Assembly (NCBI GenBank): GCA_947501215.1
Contig: CANMUS010000003.1
Coordinates: 124,001 to 188,000 of the forward strand
Direction: 5' to 3'
DNA from: an uncultured Erythrobacter sp.
GTDB taxonomy: Bacteria; Pseudomonadota; Alphaproteobacteria; Sphingomonadales; Sphingomonadaceae
Length of the DNA stretch: 64,000 nt
Shown: piece by piece, positions 25,781-36,035 of the stretch
Layout: every line of letters begins with the position of its first letter
How positions within the stretch are numbered: position 1 is the stretch's first letter
The notes under the pieces: generated by a model
What the model saw: only the letters and a program-made list of their open reading frames with translations
What the model was told of the DNA's origin: nothing
The model's database searches: none
Made by a program: the position numbers and the translations under genes

Positions 25781-26206
25781 TTACCGGACCAGGGCCGCAA
25801 TCGTCACGGTCGACACGCCCCAGCAGAAGATGATGACCGGCAGGATCAGCATCTGGACGCTTGCATCCTTGGCCGTGAGCCGCCCGGTCAGCGTGGCGAT
25901 GCCATCGCGGCGCAGTTTGGCATAGCTCATCGGGCGAAAAGCGGTTCCGGGTGCTAGCTTGGTCCAGATCGCCGGGACGCCGAAGCCGGCCACGACGAAC
26001 AACGTGAAGATGGCCATCGGAATGATAAGGCCGGGCGTCGATAGCCCCGCCGCCATCACGGCGAGGAACCCGAGGTAAAGCGCAACGGTCGCGGCATAGA
26101 GGCCTTTGGGCAGCTCGAACGTACGATCGACCTCGTGGCGGAATTTCGGCGCAGGAACGATGACGGCCTGCCGGGCAACGAGTTCGCGAGTAAGATGCTT
26201 GGACAT
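25781..26206 (-). CDS. Hypothetical inner-membrane protein, probable FNR target
   Basis: A 141-residue protein with about four hydrophobic segments (near 38-55, 58-80, 116-140 and one weaker) and a basic N-terminus containing APKFRHEVDRTFELPKG. I do not recognise the family. It converges on the FNR-type gene with a 6-base gap and is preceded by a consensus FNR box 51 bases before its ATG. This points to expression controlled by oxygen. Confidence 0.72.
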   Translation of the reverse strand: MSKHLTRELVARQAVIVPAPKFRHEVDRTFELPKGLYAATVALYLGFLAVMAAGLSTPGLIIPMAIFTLFVVAGFGVPAIWTKLAPGTAFRPMSYAKLRRDGIATLTGRLTAKDASVQMLILPVIIFCWGVSTVTIAALVR

Positions 26207-26256
26207 GTTCGGTCTCCTTGTTGGAGACCTCGTGGCCGGAGCCGGAGATCGATTCC

Positions 26257-26270
26257 TTGATTGAGATCAA
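26257..26270 (-). promoter_or_regulatory. Consensus FNR box
   Basis: TTGATTGAGATCAA matches TTGAT-N4-ATCAA exactly. It lies between the moaE stop (26281) and the ATG of the minus-strand membrane gene (26206), centred about 57 bases before that ATG. An FNR-type regulator is encoded 500 bases away. I cannot place the transcription start, so activation versus repression is open. Confidence 0.85.
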
Positions 26271-26280
26271 ATCACGCGAG

Positions 26281-26748
26281 TTATTCCCAGCGCGCGATAT
26301 CCTCGCGGTCTTGCCCGCGCGGCTCGATCCAGCGCCAGCCGTCGGCGCGCCTTTCGCGCTTCCAAAGCCATGCTGCGCTTTTCAGGTGGTCCATCAGATA
26401 GTCGGCAGCGCCAAAGGCATCGCGCCGATGGCGGGCGGCGGTGGCGACCAGCACGATGGCCTCGCCCGGCATCATGACGCCGACGCGGTGCCAGACCAAA
26501 GCTCCGTCGAGTGCGAAGCGGTCGCGGGCCGCTGCAGCCAGCTCTCGCATCCCGGGCAGCGTCAGCGGCTCGTAATGCGACAGGTCGAGCGCGCGGACAT
26601 CGCCGTCGGGCCTGACCTTGCCGAGAAACGACACGACACCGCCCGCCTCGCCATGCGCGGCATTGAACGCGGCCAGCGCCTCGCCGACCGACAGCCCCTT
26701 GTCGAGCAGCCGAACGTCGAGCGGCGTGTCGATGGTGAGCCTAGCCAC
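26281..26748 (-). CDS. moaE: Molybdopterin synthase catalytic subunit MoaE
   Basis: A 155-residue protein with GTG start. GGVVSFLGKVRPDGDVRALDLSHYEPLT opens the fold, HRVGVMMPGEAIVLVATAARHRRDAF covers the substrate pocket, and the lysines in YLMDHLKSAAWLWKRE are the conserved active-site pair. With MoaD it inserts two sulfurs into cyclic pyranopterin monophosphate to make molybdopterin. It overlaps moaD by 8 bases. Confidence 0.96.
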   Translation of the reverse strand: MARLTIDTPLDVRLLDKGLSVGEALAAFNAAHGEAGGVVSFLGKVRPDGDVRALDLSHYEPLTLPGMRELAAAARDRFALDGALVWHRVGVMMPGEAIVLVATAARHRRDAFGAADYLMDHLKSAAWLWKRERRADGWRWIEPRGQDREDIARWE

Positions 26749-26983
26749 CGCTCACCGGTGGCAGCAGAGCGACCTCGTCGCCATGCCCGGCGTGCAGCTG
26801 GGTCTTGTCGGCAAGGACCTTGCCCGCGCAGGCTACATTAACGCGCTGTTCGCCGAGTTGCTCTGCAACTTGCGGGCCTACGGCTTCCAGCAGGCCGGAC
26901 CAATCCAGCGGTGCCTCCACCTCCAGCGTCGGGCTTTCCGCCAAATCGCGCAGGGGGCCGAGAAAGAGGATGGTCACCGTCAT
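26741..26983 (-). CDS. moaD: Molybdopterin synthase sulfur carrier subunit MoaD
   Basis: An 80-residue ubiquitin-fold protein ending LLPPVSGG; the terminal Gly-Gly is adenylated and thiocarboxylated to carry sulfur. MTVTILFLGPLRDLAE is the usual first strand. It overlaps moaE and lies 3 bases after the preceding mini-SDR gene. moaA, moaB and moaC are not in the window. Confidence 0.96.
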   Translation of the reverse strand: MTVTILFLGPLRDLAESPTLEVEAPLDWSGLLEAVGPQVAEQLGEQRVNVACAGKVLADKTQLHAGHGDEVALLPPVSGG

Positions 26984-26986
26984 GCC

Positions 26987-27286
26987 TCAGGTCTCCAGAT
27001 ATTGCCCGGTGACACCCGGCGCTTCGGCGAGATAGACGACGGTCGCATCGAGCGCCGCGCCTTCGCCGGCCACCATGTTGACCCTGCGCGGCGTGTGCTT
27101 GCGTGCGAGACCGGCGGTGACGGCCCGGCGCCATTCGCGGTGCGTGTGGTCAGCCGCAGGTACCGTGATGGCCACGTCTAGGCCGCCTCCGAGCTGCTGC
27201 TCGATATGGCTGAGCCAGTGCTGGTGGAACAGACCCGCAGCGGCGAGCGGATCGTCGGGCAGATCGTCCACCGCAATCCGCTTCAT
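26987..27286 (-). CDS. Small protein resembling the C-terminal part of a short-chain dehydrogenase
   Basis: A 99-residue protein between folB and moaD. The end (RRVNMVAGEGAALDATVVYLAEAPGVTGQYLE) reads like the last strand and helix of SDR enzymes, where RVN-V-PG and FLAS...ITGQ recur. The GxxxGxG dinucleotide loop and the YxxxK active site are absent, so it cannot be a working SDR alone. The start at 27286 overlaps the folB stop (ATGA). It may be a degraded or repurposed pterin reductase (FolM-like); this is inference. Confidence 0.7.
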   Translation of the reverse strand: MKRIAVDDLPDDPLAAAGLFHQHWLSHIEQQLGGGLDVAITVPAADHTHREWRRAVTAGLARKHTPRRVNMVAGEGAALDATVVYLAEAPGVTGQYLET

Positions 27287-27657
27287 TCGCGCCGCTCGCG
27301 GTGCAGCGTGATGCCGATCTTCTCGCCCGCCTCGGCGATGGCCAGCTTCACGATCTTGACCGTCACCGCCTCTACCCGCCTGTCCTGCAGGAACAGCGTC
27401 TCGCACACATGATCCGCAACCGCCTCGATCAGCTTGAAATGCACGCCCTCGGGTAGCGCTTCGGAAGCGGCGAATTTCAGATCCATGTAGTTCTTCGATT
27501 CGTCCAGCGAGGTGTCCGCATCGTAATGAAGGAGCGGTTTCATCCGAACCTGGATGGAAAAGCGCAGCGGCTGGGCCTTGCCCGTCTCTTCCGAATAGAT
27601 GCCGGTGAGCACGTCGTGCTCGAATTCGGCCACTTCGAGGATCAGCGAATCGTCCAT
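27283..27657 (-). CDS. folB: Dihydroneopterin aldolase
   Basis: A 124-residue tunnelling-fold enzyme of folate synthesis that splits 7,8-dihydroneopterin to 6-hydroxymethyl-dihydropterin. LTGIYSEETGKAQPLRFSIQV holds the substrate-binding Glu. GVHFKLIEAVADHVCETLF has the Lys near the active site, and VTVKIVKLAIAEAGEKIGITLHR the final strand. The ATG at 27657 opens the conserved domain. It sits 10 bases after the methyltransferase gene and overlaps the mini-SDR gene. Confidence 0.9.
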   Translation of the reverse strand: MDDSLILEVAEFEHDVLTGIYSEETGKAQPLRFSIQVRMKPLLHYDADTSLDESKNYMDLKFAASEALPEGVHFKLIEAVADHVCETLFLQDRRVEAVTVKIVKLAIAEAGEKIGITLHRERRE

Positions 27658-27667
27658 GCCTTGCCCT

Positions 27668-28558
27668 CTAGCTTGGATTGGACCAGCGCGCGAAGATCGC
27701 GGTGGGCAGTAGGCGGCCGGACGCCTCTTCCTGCACCGCCAGATCGCCATGCTCGACTATGCCGGGCAGGTCTGCGAAAACCTCGTCCAGCAGCCCGCCG
27801 AGCGCCAAGCTGCTCATGCGGACGGCGTAAACGGTGAGGAACAAGAAGCTGCTGTCGTCATCCAGCAATTGGCGGCAATCTGAGACGAGATCGGGCAGAC
27901 CCTGCTCCAGCCGCCACACCTCGCCGTCAGGCCCGCGCCCGAACTTGGGCGGGTCGAGGATTATCCCGTCGTAGCGTCTTCCGCGCCGCACCTCGCGCGC
28001 GGTGTATTTCATCGCGTCCTCGACCAGCCAGCGGATCGGGCGACCCTCCAGTCCAGCCAGCGCCGCGTTCTCGCGCGCCTGGGCGACGGACTTCTTGCTC
28101 GCATCGACATGGGTGACGCGGCCATACTTGGTTAGCGCCTGTGTGCCGACGCCGGTATAGCCGAAGAGATTCATCGTCTCGGCATCGCGTGCCTCGCCGA
28201 GTTGCTCTCCCATCCAGTCCCACACGGGTGCCATATCGGGGAAGAAGCCGAGATGGCGGAAGGGTGTGCATTGCGCGGTGAAGCGCGCCCCCTCGCCCCA
28301 GCCCAATTCCCAGCCGTTCTCCGGCACATCCTTGGAATACTGCCAGCGGCCGCCGCCGTCCTCGTCGCTGCCGGGGACGAATTCGCCATGCGCGTCCCAG
28401 TGGTCGAGACGCGGTGTCCACATCGCCTGCGGTTCAGGGCGGATGAAGCGGTAGGGTCCGTATTCCTCGAACTTGCGACCATGGCCGCTGTCGATCAGGC
28501 GGTAAGCATCCCAGCCCTCGCCGACCATCAACACGGGGTCGCGGCGCAGCTCTGCCAT
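27668..28558 (-). CDS. Class I SAM-dependent (RlmI/RlmK-like) methyltransferase
   Basis: A 296-residue protein. SAM-binding motif I is MNLFGYTGVGTQ, motif II VTHVDASKKSV, and motif IV ILDPPKFGRG, as in RlmI/RlmK 23S rRNA methyltransferases of COG1092. The N-terminal 90 residues replace the PUA domain of RlmI with a different region, so the exact rRNA target is not certain. Its ATG shares one base with the thrC stop (TGATG). Confidence 0.85.
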   Translation of the reverse strand: MAELRRDPVLMVGEGWDAYRLIDSGHGRKFEEYGPYRFIRPEPQAMWTPRLDHWDAHGEFVPGSDEDGGGRWQYSKDVPENGWELGWGEGARFTAQCTPFRHLGFFPDMAPVWDWMGEQLGEARDAETMNLFGYTGVGTQALTKYGRVTHVDASKKSVAQARENAALAGLEGRPIRWLVEDAMKYTAREVRRGRRYDGIILDPPKFGRGPDGEVWRLEQGLPDLVSDCRQLLDDDSSFLFLTVYAVRMSSLALGGLLDEVFADLPGIVEHGDLAVQEEASGRLLPTAIFARWSNPS

Positions 28559-29949
28559 CAGGCGGCATGCTCGAGTATGTGGTCACGGACCGCTTCGTAG
28601 GTGCTCGGAAGCTCAGTGTAGGCTTCCTCGCGAGCAAACAGGTCGCCCACGCGGTTGGGGAGCGCAGGACGAATGCCGGTCGCGCGTTCGACCGCGTCAC
28701 GGAACTTCGCCGGATGGGCCGTCGCCAGCGTCACCACCGGGACCTGCGGCGCGAGGTCGGCGTGACGCGCGGCGTGAAGGCCGATGGCGGTATGGGGATC
28801 GATGATTTCGCCCCAGTTTTCGTAGGCATGGCGAATCGACGCCGCCGTTTCGTCCTCGTCGACCCGAGCACTGGCAAACAGGCCCGCGGCTCCCTCACGT
28901 TGCGCATTGCTGAGCATCATCGCGCTGCTGCCTTCGAACCCGCGCATCTGGTCTGCGAGAGCGAGCCCGTCGCGTCCGCCGACATCGAACAGCAGCCGTT
29001 CGAAGTTCGAACTGACCTGGATGTCCATGCTCGGCGCGGCGGTGGGTGTGACGCTGCCCGCGGAATAGTCCCCGCTGCTCAGCGCGCGGTGGAGGATATC
29101 GTTGACGTTGGTGGCGACGATCAGCCGCTCGATCGGCAGGCCCATGCGCGCGGCGACATGGCCCGCGAACACGTCGCCGAAATTGCCGGTCGGCACGCTG
29201 AAAGCGAGCTTGCGGTCGGGCCCGCCGAGTTGCAGCGAGGCGGCGAAGTAATAGACCACCTGCGCCATCAGCCGCGCCCAGTTGATCGAATTGACCGCGC
29301 CGATGCGGTGCCGCGCGGTAACGCTCTCGTCAGCGAAAATGCGCTTCACCATGGCCTGGGCGTCGTCGAAGCTCCCTTCGATGGCGATATTGTGGACGTT
29401 CGGTGCGCGCACGGTGGTCATCTGGCGGCGCTGGACGTCGCTAACCCGGCCCCTGGGGTGAAGCATGAAGATCTCGACATTGTCGCGGCCGGCCACGGCG
29501 TCGATGGCGGCGCTGCCCGTATCCCCGCTGGTCGCGCCGACAATGGTCAGGCGGCTGTCCTCGCGTGCGAGAAACTCCTCGAAGAGCAGGCCGAGCAGTT
29601 GCAGCGCGACATCCTTGAAGGCCAGCGTCGGGCCGTGGAAGAGTTCGAGCAGCCACTGTCGCTCGTCCAACTGGACCAGCGGCGTAACGGCGGTGTGGGC
29701 GAAGCGGCTGTAGGCCTCTTCGGTCAGCTCGCGCAGGCGGTCCGGCGTCAGGCTCTCGCCGACGAAGGGCGCCATCACCCGCGCGGCGAGTTTCGCATAG
29801 GGCAGGCCGCGCATGTCGCGAATCTCGTCCATCCCGAATTGCGGCCAGCTCTCGGGCACATAAAGCCCGCCGTCGGAAGCGAGCCCCGTCAGCGTGACTT
29901 CGGCAAAATCGAGCGCAGGTGCGCTGCCACGGGTAGAGACGTATTTCAT
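28558..29949 (-). CDS. thrC: Threonine synthase
   Basis: A 463-residue PLP enzyme of fold type II that converts O-phosphohomoserine to threonine. LFHGPTLAFKDVA places the PLP lysine at residue 112. GATSGDTGSAAI is the phosphate-binding loop and SVPTGNFGDVFAG a second conserved loop. It follows the cytochrome oxidase operon by 50 bases on the same strand, a placement common in alphaproteobacteria. Confidence 0.96.
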   Translation of the reverse strand: MKYVSTRGSAPALDFAEVTLTGLASDGGLYVPESWPQFGMDEIRDMRGLPYAKLAARVMAPFVGESLTPDRLRELTEEAYSRFAHTAVTPLVQLDERQWLLELFHGPTLAFKDVALQLLGLLFEEFLAREDSRLTIVGATSGDTGSAAIDAVAGRDNVEIFMLHPRGRVSDVQRRQMTTVRAPNVHNIAIEGSFDDAQAMVKRIFADESVTARHRIGAVNSINWARLMAQVVYYFAASLQLGGPDRKLAFSVPTGNFGDVFAGHVAARMGLPIERLIVATNVNDILHRALSSGDYSAGSVTPTAAPSMDIQVSSNFERLLFDVGGRDGLALADQMRGFEGSSAMMLSNAQREGAAGLFASARVDEDETAASIRHAYENWGEIIDPHTAIGLHAARHADLAPQVPVVTLATAHPAKFRDAVERATGIRPALPNRVGDLFAREEAYTELPSTYEAVRDHILEHAA

Positions 29950-29999
29950 CGGAACACGCGGTTAGCGGCGGCGGCGCCGACGGGCAAGCAAGGCGGCCT

Positions 30000-30635
30000 T
30001 TAGCCCGCCTTAGCGTCCCTGCCCCGGCGGCGAAGCACGAGGATGTAGATGACGAGCGCCGTCAGCGCGAAGAAGAACCACTGACCCGCATAGCCCCACG
30101 ATGTGTTCTCATACTCCTCGGGCCGCGACGGCTGCGACGGGAGGAGCCCCGCTTTCGGCTCATCGGCGACGATCATCAGCGGTCGTTCGGGGCTTTGAAA
30201 GGTTAGCCGCTCCCAAAACCCGCGTTCGTCCGGCGCTAGCACGGCGACACCTTCGACTTCCCCGCCCGACCATTGCGCAACCGCATCGGGCCTTTCGGCC
30301 ACCCCGATCTGGACCTTAAATGGGCGACCCGAAGACGACAGGCAGGTTGCGATCTGTTTCCAGCCGGTCCGCCCCGAAGCATCCCGGCCGCCTGCGACCT
30401 GCATGTCGACGACCTCGGCACACGTCGCGCTCAGCCGACGATAGAGCAAGGCTTCGCTCTGCGGGTCGGCAAAGGGATAGTCCGCGACCGGCATAGACGG
30501 GCGATCGATCATCGACTGCTTCAGCTGATCCCGTTCCGCCGCGCGGTCGAGTTGCCAGAAGCCCAGTGCGATCATCGTCGCAATCGCTGCCGCGACGATA
30601 ATTGTCGGAATGATGGGGACGTTCTGGGTCGTCAT
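30000..30635 (-). CDS. SURF1 family cytochrome oxidase assembly protein
   Basis: A 211-residue protein with one membrane helix near the N-terminus (about 8-26, followed by LGFWQLDRAAERDQL) and one near the end (WFFFALTALVIYILVLRRR), the SURF1 layout. The conserved segment between them (GRTGWKQIATCL, PLMIVADEP) faces the periplasm. SURF1 helps deliver heme a to subunit I. The start at 30635 is chosen over an upstream codon. It follows ctaE by 78 bases. Confidence 0.9.
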   Translation of the reverse strand: MTTQNVPIIPTIIVAAAIATMIALGFWQLDRAAERDQLKQSMIDRPSMPVADYPFADPQSEALLYRRLSATCAEVVDMQVAGGRDASGRTGWKQIATCLSSSGRPFKVQIGVAERPDAVAQWSGGEVEGVAVLAPDERGFWERLTFQSPERPLMIVADEPKAGLLPSQPSRPEEYENTSWGYAGQWFFFALTALVIYILVLRRRGRDAKAG

Positions 30636-30713
30636 CTCATTCGTCCGATGCGAGAAGGGCAGCCGCGGCATGGCCGGGCTGCCCCTCGCTTGTTTCGGTC
30701 CTGCCGGATGGCA

Positions 30714-31535
30714 TCAATGGACGGCAGCGCCCCAGCCGCCCCAGACGTAGACGACGACGAAGAGGAACAGCCACACCACGTCGACGAAGTGCCAGTACCA
30801 CGCAGCCGCTTCGAAGCCGAAGTGCTGGCGCGGGGTGAAGTGGCCCTTGTAGGTGCGCGCGAGGCAGACGATCAGGAAGATCGTTCCGACCAGCACGTGG
30901 AAGCCGTGGAAGCCGGTCGCCATGTAGAAGGCCGAGCTATAGGTGTTGCCGCCGAATTCGAATGGGGCAGCCGCATACTCATAGGCCTGAATGGCGGTGA
31001 AGACCGCGCCGAGCAGGATCGTCGCCCACAGGCCCTTCTTCAGCCCCTCGCGGTCACCATTGATCAGCGAGTGGTGCGCCCACGTCACCGTGGTGCCGGA
31101 GCACAGCAGGATCATCGTGTTGAGCAGAGGCAGGCTGAACGGATCGATTACATATTCGATCGCGGCAGGCGGGAATGTCCCGCCGATGACTTCGGAAATC
31201 TCCGAGGGGAACAGGGCGAAATCGAACCAGCTCCAGAACCAGCCGACGAAAAACATCACTTCCGAAGCGATGAACAGGATCATGCCGTAGCGCATGTGCA
31301 GCTGCACGACCGGCGTGTGGTCGCCGCGTTCGGCTTCCTTCACGATGTTGGAGAACCAGGCGAAGAAGGTGGCGATCAGGCCGGCGATGCCGAGGCCGAG
31401 CACGAGGTGCGCGCTGGCCATTTCGTGCATGAACAGCACCATGCCGCTGGTGAAGGTGAGCGCCGACAGCGAGCCGAGGAAGGGCCAGATATCGGGTTCG
31501 AGAATGTGATATTCGTGATTGACGTTGCCAGCCAT
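30714..31535 (-). CDS. ctaE: Cytochrome c oxidase subunit III
   Basis: A 273-residue membrane protein with seven helices. HDYHILEP-like opening (HEYHILEPDIWPF), EVMFFVGWFWSWF, TGFHGFHVLVGTIFL and WYWHFVDVVWLFLFVVVYVW match subunit III of aa3 oxidases. The Glu in SEVMFF corresponds to the conserved lipid/proton-related acid. It lies between ctaG and SURF1 in the oxidase operon. Confidence 0.97.
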   Translation of the reverse strand: MAGNVNHEYHILEPDIWPFLGSLSALTFTSGMVLFMHEMASAHLVLGLGIAGLIATFFAWFSNIVKEAERGDHTPVVQLHMRYGMILFIASEVMFFVGWFWSWFDFALFPSEISEVIGGTFPPAAIEYVIDPFSLPLLNTMILLCSGTTVTWAHHSLINGDREGLKKGLWATILLGAVFTAIQAYEYAAAPFEFGGNTYSSAFYMATGFHGFHVLVGTIFLIVCLARTYKGHFTPRQHFGFEAAAWYWHFVDVVWLFLFVVVYVWGGWGAAVH

Positions 31536-31602
31536 GTGTCCCTGGTCCTGTATTCGCTATGCGCGCCTGCCCTTAAAGCGCCGAGGCGCGCGGGTCTAGG
31601 CC

Positions 31603-32175
31603 CTAGTCGGCAGATTCTATCGCCCGGTGGAAAGTGTAGGACAGGGTGATCTGCTCCACCCCGTCCATATTCGGATCGTCCAGCGCCTTGGGATCGACGA
31701 AATAGAGCACGGGCATCCTGACCTGCTCGCCGGGCTGCAGGGTCTGCTCGGTGAAGCAGAAGCACTGAATCTTGTTGAAATAGGCCCCGGCCTGCTCCGG
31801 CTCGACATTGAAGGTCGCGGTGCCGGTGATCGGCTGCTCCGAATTGTTGGTGGCGAGATAGATCGCCATGTCGCGCTGGCCGATCGTCACCGTGTCGGTC
31901 GATTGCTCCGGTCGGAAGCTCCACGGAACGTCGCGCGCGGTCGAACCATCGAACCGGATCGAGATCGTCCGCCCGCCCGCTGCCGCAACGAGGCGCTCCG
32001 CAGTGGCGGCCTCGCTCTCGCTCGCGCGCTGGGTCGTGCCGCCGAACCCAGTCACCTGGCAGAACAGCTCGTAGAGCGGCACGGCGGCATAGCCGAGGCC
32101 GAGCATGGCCAGCGCGCCGCCGAATGCCAGCAGCGCCGTACGGGTCTTGCGGGTTTCGAGCGTAGCAGTGGTCAC
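31603..32175 (-). CDS. ctaG: Cytochrome c oxidase assembly protein CtaG (Cox11)
   Basis: A 190-residue copper chaperone with GTG start. One N-terminal membrane helix (about 14-32) is followed by an immunoglobulin-like periplasmic domain containing KIQCFCFTEQ, the copper-binding CFCF motif, and a further Cys in YELFCQVTGFGGT. It delivers copper to the CuB site of subunit I. It starts 7 bases after the CoxF-like ORF. Confidence 0.96.
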   Translation of the reverse strand: MTTATLETRKTRTALLAFGGALAMLGLGYAAVPLYELFCQVTGFGGTTQRASESEAATAERLVAAAGGRTISIRFDGSTARDVPWSFRPEQSTDTVTIGQRDMAIYLATNNSEQPITGTATFNVEPEQAGAYFNKIQCFCFTEQTLQPGEQVRMPVLYFVDPKALDDPNMDGVEQITLSYTFHRAIESAD

Positions 32176-32182
32176 GATATCC

Positions 32183-32302
32183 TCACATGCGGGCGATGGT
32201 GATGAAATAGAACAGGAAAGCCATGAACAGTAGAATCCCGCCGAGCACGAGGTTCCGGCTCTTCTGACGGTGCTTGAATTCGGCTTCTTCTTCGGGGGTC
32301 AT
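32183..32302 (-). CDS. coxF: CoxF-like 39-residue membrane protein
   Basis: A short ORF that is easy to miss: ATG at 32302, TGA at 32183. It reads [17 protein letters not shown], then a single hydrophobic helix ([16 protein letters not shown]) and ITIARM. The start overlaps the ctaB stop in an ATGA junction and the stop is 7 bases before ctaG, leaving no room for anything else. Alphaproteobacterial oxidase operons carry a comparably small CoxF protein at this spot, supporting the call. Confidence 0.8.
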   Translation of the reverse strand: MTPEEEAEFKHRQKSRNLVLGGILLFMAFLFYFITIARM

Positions 32303-33231
32303 GTCAGCAATCCGTTATAGGCGAGTACCCGGTCCACCACGAGCACTGCGAACAGCGCGAAAAGGTAGACGATGGAGAACGCGAAGAGGCGCTTCTCCGG
32401 CTTCATCGTGTCGTCGGCCTGCTTTTCGCGGAATGCGACCGGGATCGAAAGCGCAAGAAATGCAAGCGACAGCGCGAGCGCTGCAACGCCATAGATCGGC
32501 CCGGTTCCGCCGATGAACCATGGCGTTGCCGCAAGCGGAACGAGCAGCACGGAATAAACGAGTATCTGGCGCCGGGTCGACTTTTCGCCGCGGACATTGG
32601 GCATCATCGGAATGCCGACATTCTCGTAATCGGTCTTCACGAACAGCGCGAGCGCCCAGAAATGCGGCGGGGTCCACATGAAGATGATAGCGAACAGCAG
32701 CACTGGCATCAGCGTGATGTCGCTGGTCACTGCGACCCAGCCGATCATCGGGGGGAAGGCCCCTGCCCCTCCGCCGATCACAATGTTCTGCGGCGTGCGC
32801 GGCTTTAGCCACATGGTATAGATGACCGCGTAATAGACGATCGCCACCAACAGGATGATCGCGGCCAGCCAATGGATCGCGACGCCCATGATGAGGACCG
32901 AGGCGACCGACATCACGATGCCGAAATCGCGCGCATCCTCGCGACGCATCCGCCCGGTCGGTAAGGGACGCTGGGCGGTGCGCTTCATCCCGCCGTCGAT
33001 GTCGGCTTCCCACCACTGATTGAGCACGGCCGAACCGCCCGCGCCCATCGCGATACACAGGATGGCGGTAAAGCCGAGGATCGGGTTGATGCTGCCCGGC
33101 GCGGCGAGCAGGCCGCACATGCCGGTGAAGATCACCAGCGTCATCACGCGCGGCTTCGTCAGCGCAAAGAAATCGCGCCATTCCGCGGGGAGCTGGGTGG
33201 TGGTCGCCTGGGTCATTGGATCGCTGGCCAT
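32299..33231 (-). CDS. ctaB: Protoheme IX farnesyltransferase (heme O synthase)
   Basis: A 310-residue UbiA-superfamily membrane enzyme that adds farnesyl to heme b. [21 protein letters not shown] holds the Asp-rich prenyl-diphosphate motif, and [15 protein letters not shown] the second conserved loop. Starts at 33231 or 33216 both fit. ctaA (heme A synthase) is not in the window. It overlaps the CoxF-like start and lies 8 bases after the inserted hydrolase gene. Confidence 0.96.
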   Translation of the reverse strand: MASDPMTQATTTQLPAEWRDFFALTKPRVMTLVIFTGMCGLLAAPGSINPILGFTAILCIAMGAGGSAVLNQWWEADIDGGMKRTAQRPLPTGRMRREDARDFGIVMSVASVLIMGVAIHWLAAIILLVAIVYYAVIYTMWLKPRTPQNIVIGGGAGAFPPMIGWVAVTSDITLMPVLLFAIIFMWTPPHFWALALFVKTDYENVGIPMMPNVRGEKSTRRQILVYSVLLVPLAATPWFIGGTGPIYGVAALALSLAFLALSIPVAFREKQADDTMKPEKRLFAFSIVYLFALFAVLVVDRVLAYNGLLT

Positions 33232-33239
33232 ATAGGGGC

Positions 33240-34199
33240 TCAGAGCCGGTTTAGCCAGTCGATCAGCAGGCGGTTCACCGCAGCGGGCGCCTCCTGCTGG
33301 GTCCAGTGGCCGATACCGTCCAGGATGTGTCCTTCGACCTGTGGCGCGAACATGCGCATCAGCGCAATCGGATCCTCGACCGCGCCGAACAGGAAGGTCG
33401 CCGGATCGCGCGTGCCGCCGATGAAAAGCGCTGGCTGTTCGATGCGTTTGCCGCTCCAGCCCTGGAGCCATTCGTAATCGGCGACGTGGTTGCGATAGCG
33501 GTTGAGCGGCCCGCGAAAACCCGAGGCCTTGAACTCGGCTTCGTAGAAATCGAGATCGTCCTCCGTCAGCCAATCGACCGGCTGCGGATCGGGTAGGCCT
33601 TCGAGGAAGGTCGCGCCATAGGGCTTTGACCAGTAATCGCCCGGCGGCACATCGCCGCTGATCGAATACATCATGCGCTGGACGAATTGGCGCGGGTCCG
33701 CCTCGGCTTCGACTTCGGCGACTCCTTCGGCCTGGAAATATTCCTGATAGAAGAACTTGCCCTGGCTGGTGAAGTGTTCGTGGAAGACCTCGGTGAAGGG
33801 GCGGCTCGGCACGCCTGCGAAAGGCACGGACATACCAGCCACCGCCCGGAAGTGTTCGGGGTGGGTGAGCGCGCTGTTCCAGACGATCGGCGCACCCCAG
33901 TCGTGTCCGATCAGAACGGCGGGCGCATCGGGAGAGAACGCCTGCCGCAGGCCGACGAGGTCGCCGACGATCCGCTCCATCGCATAGGCCTCGACCGGCT
34001 TTGGCTTGTCGGAGCCGCCATAGCCGCGCACGTCGATTGCGCAGGCGGTAAACCCCGCATCGGCGACGGGGCCGATCTGGTGGCGCCAGCTGTACCAGCT
34101 TTCCGGAAAGCCGTGGACCATGATGGCGAGCGGACCCTCACCCTCGATTGCACAGCGCAGCGAGACATCGCCGACATCGATGGTGCGCATTTCTGGCAT
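33240..34199 (-). CDS. Epoxide-hydrolase-like alpha/beta hydrolase inside the oxidase operon
   Basis: A 319-residue alpha/beta hydrolase. [13 protein letters not shown] is the HGxP oxyanion motif, IGHDWGA places an Asp nucleophile, and [11 protein letters not shown] carries the catalytic His. A cap domain with Tyr residues spans about 130-220. This is the soluble epoxide hydrolase and haloalkane dehalogenase pattern; the substrate is unknown. It lies between ctaD and ctaB, 76 and 8 bases from them, and is not a normal member of this operon. A paralogue is at 54.1 kb. Confidence 0.85.
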   Translation of the reverse strand: MPEMRTIDVGDVSLRCAIEGEGPLAIMVHGFPESWYSWRHQIGPVADAGFTACAIDVRGYGGSDKPKPVEAYAMERIVGDLVGLRQAFSPDAPAVLIGHDWGAPIVWNSALTHPEHFRAVAGMSVPFAGVPSRPFTEVFHEHFTSQGKFFYQEYFQAEGVAEVEAEADPRQFVQRMMYSISGDVPPGDYWSKPYGATFLEGLPDPQPVDWLTEDDLDFYEAEFKASGFRGPLNRYRNHVADYEWLQGWSGKRIEQPALFIGGTRDPATFLFGAVEDPIALMRMFAPQVEGHILDGIGHWTQQEAPAAVNRLLIDWLNRL

Positions 34200-34275
34200 C
34201 GAAAGTCCTTTCGCCGGATGTACGAACGGCCGACCCTTTGGGGGCCGGCCGCTGCTTTACCTGAGGGACCTGCCC

Positions 34276-36018
<1,743 letters not shown>

Positions 36019-36035
36019 CTATAATCAAGTCTGGC

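Noticed and set aside
32303-33573. Upstream extension of ctaB to a 424-codon frame
   Set aside because: The extra 114 codons run into the 3' part of the hydrolase gene, are Arg-rich and unlike any heme O synthase; starts at 33231 or 33216 fit the family.
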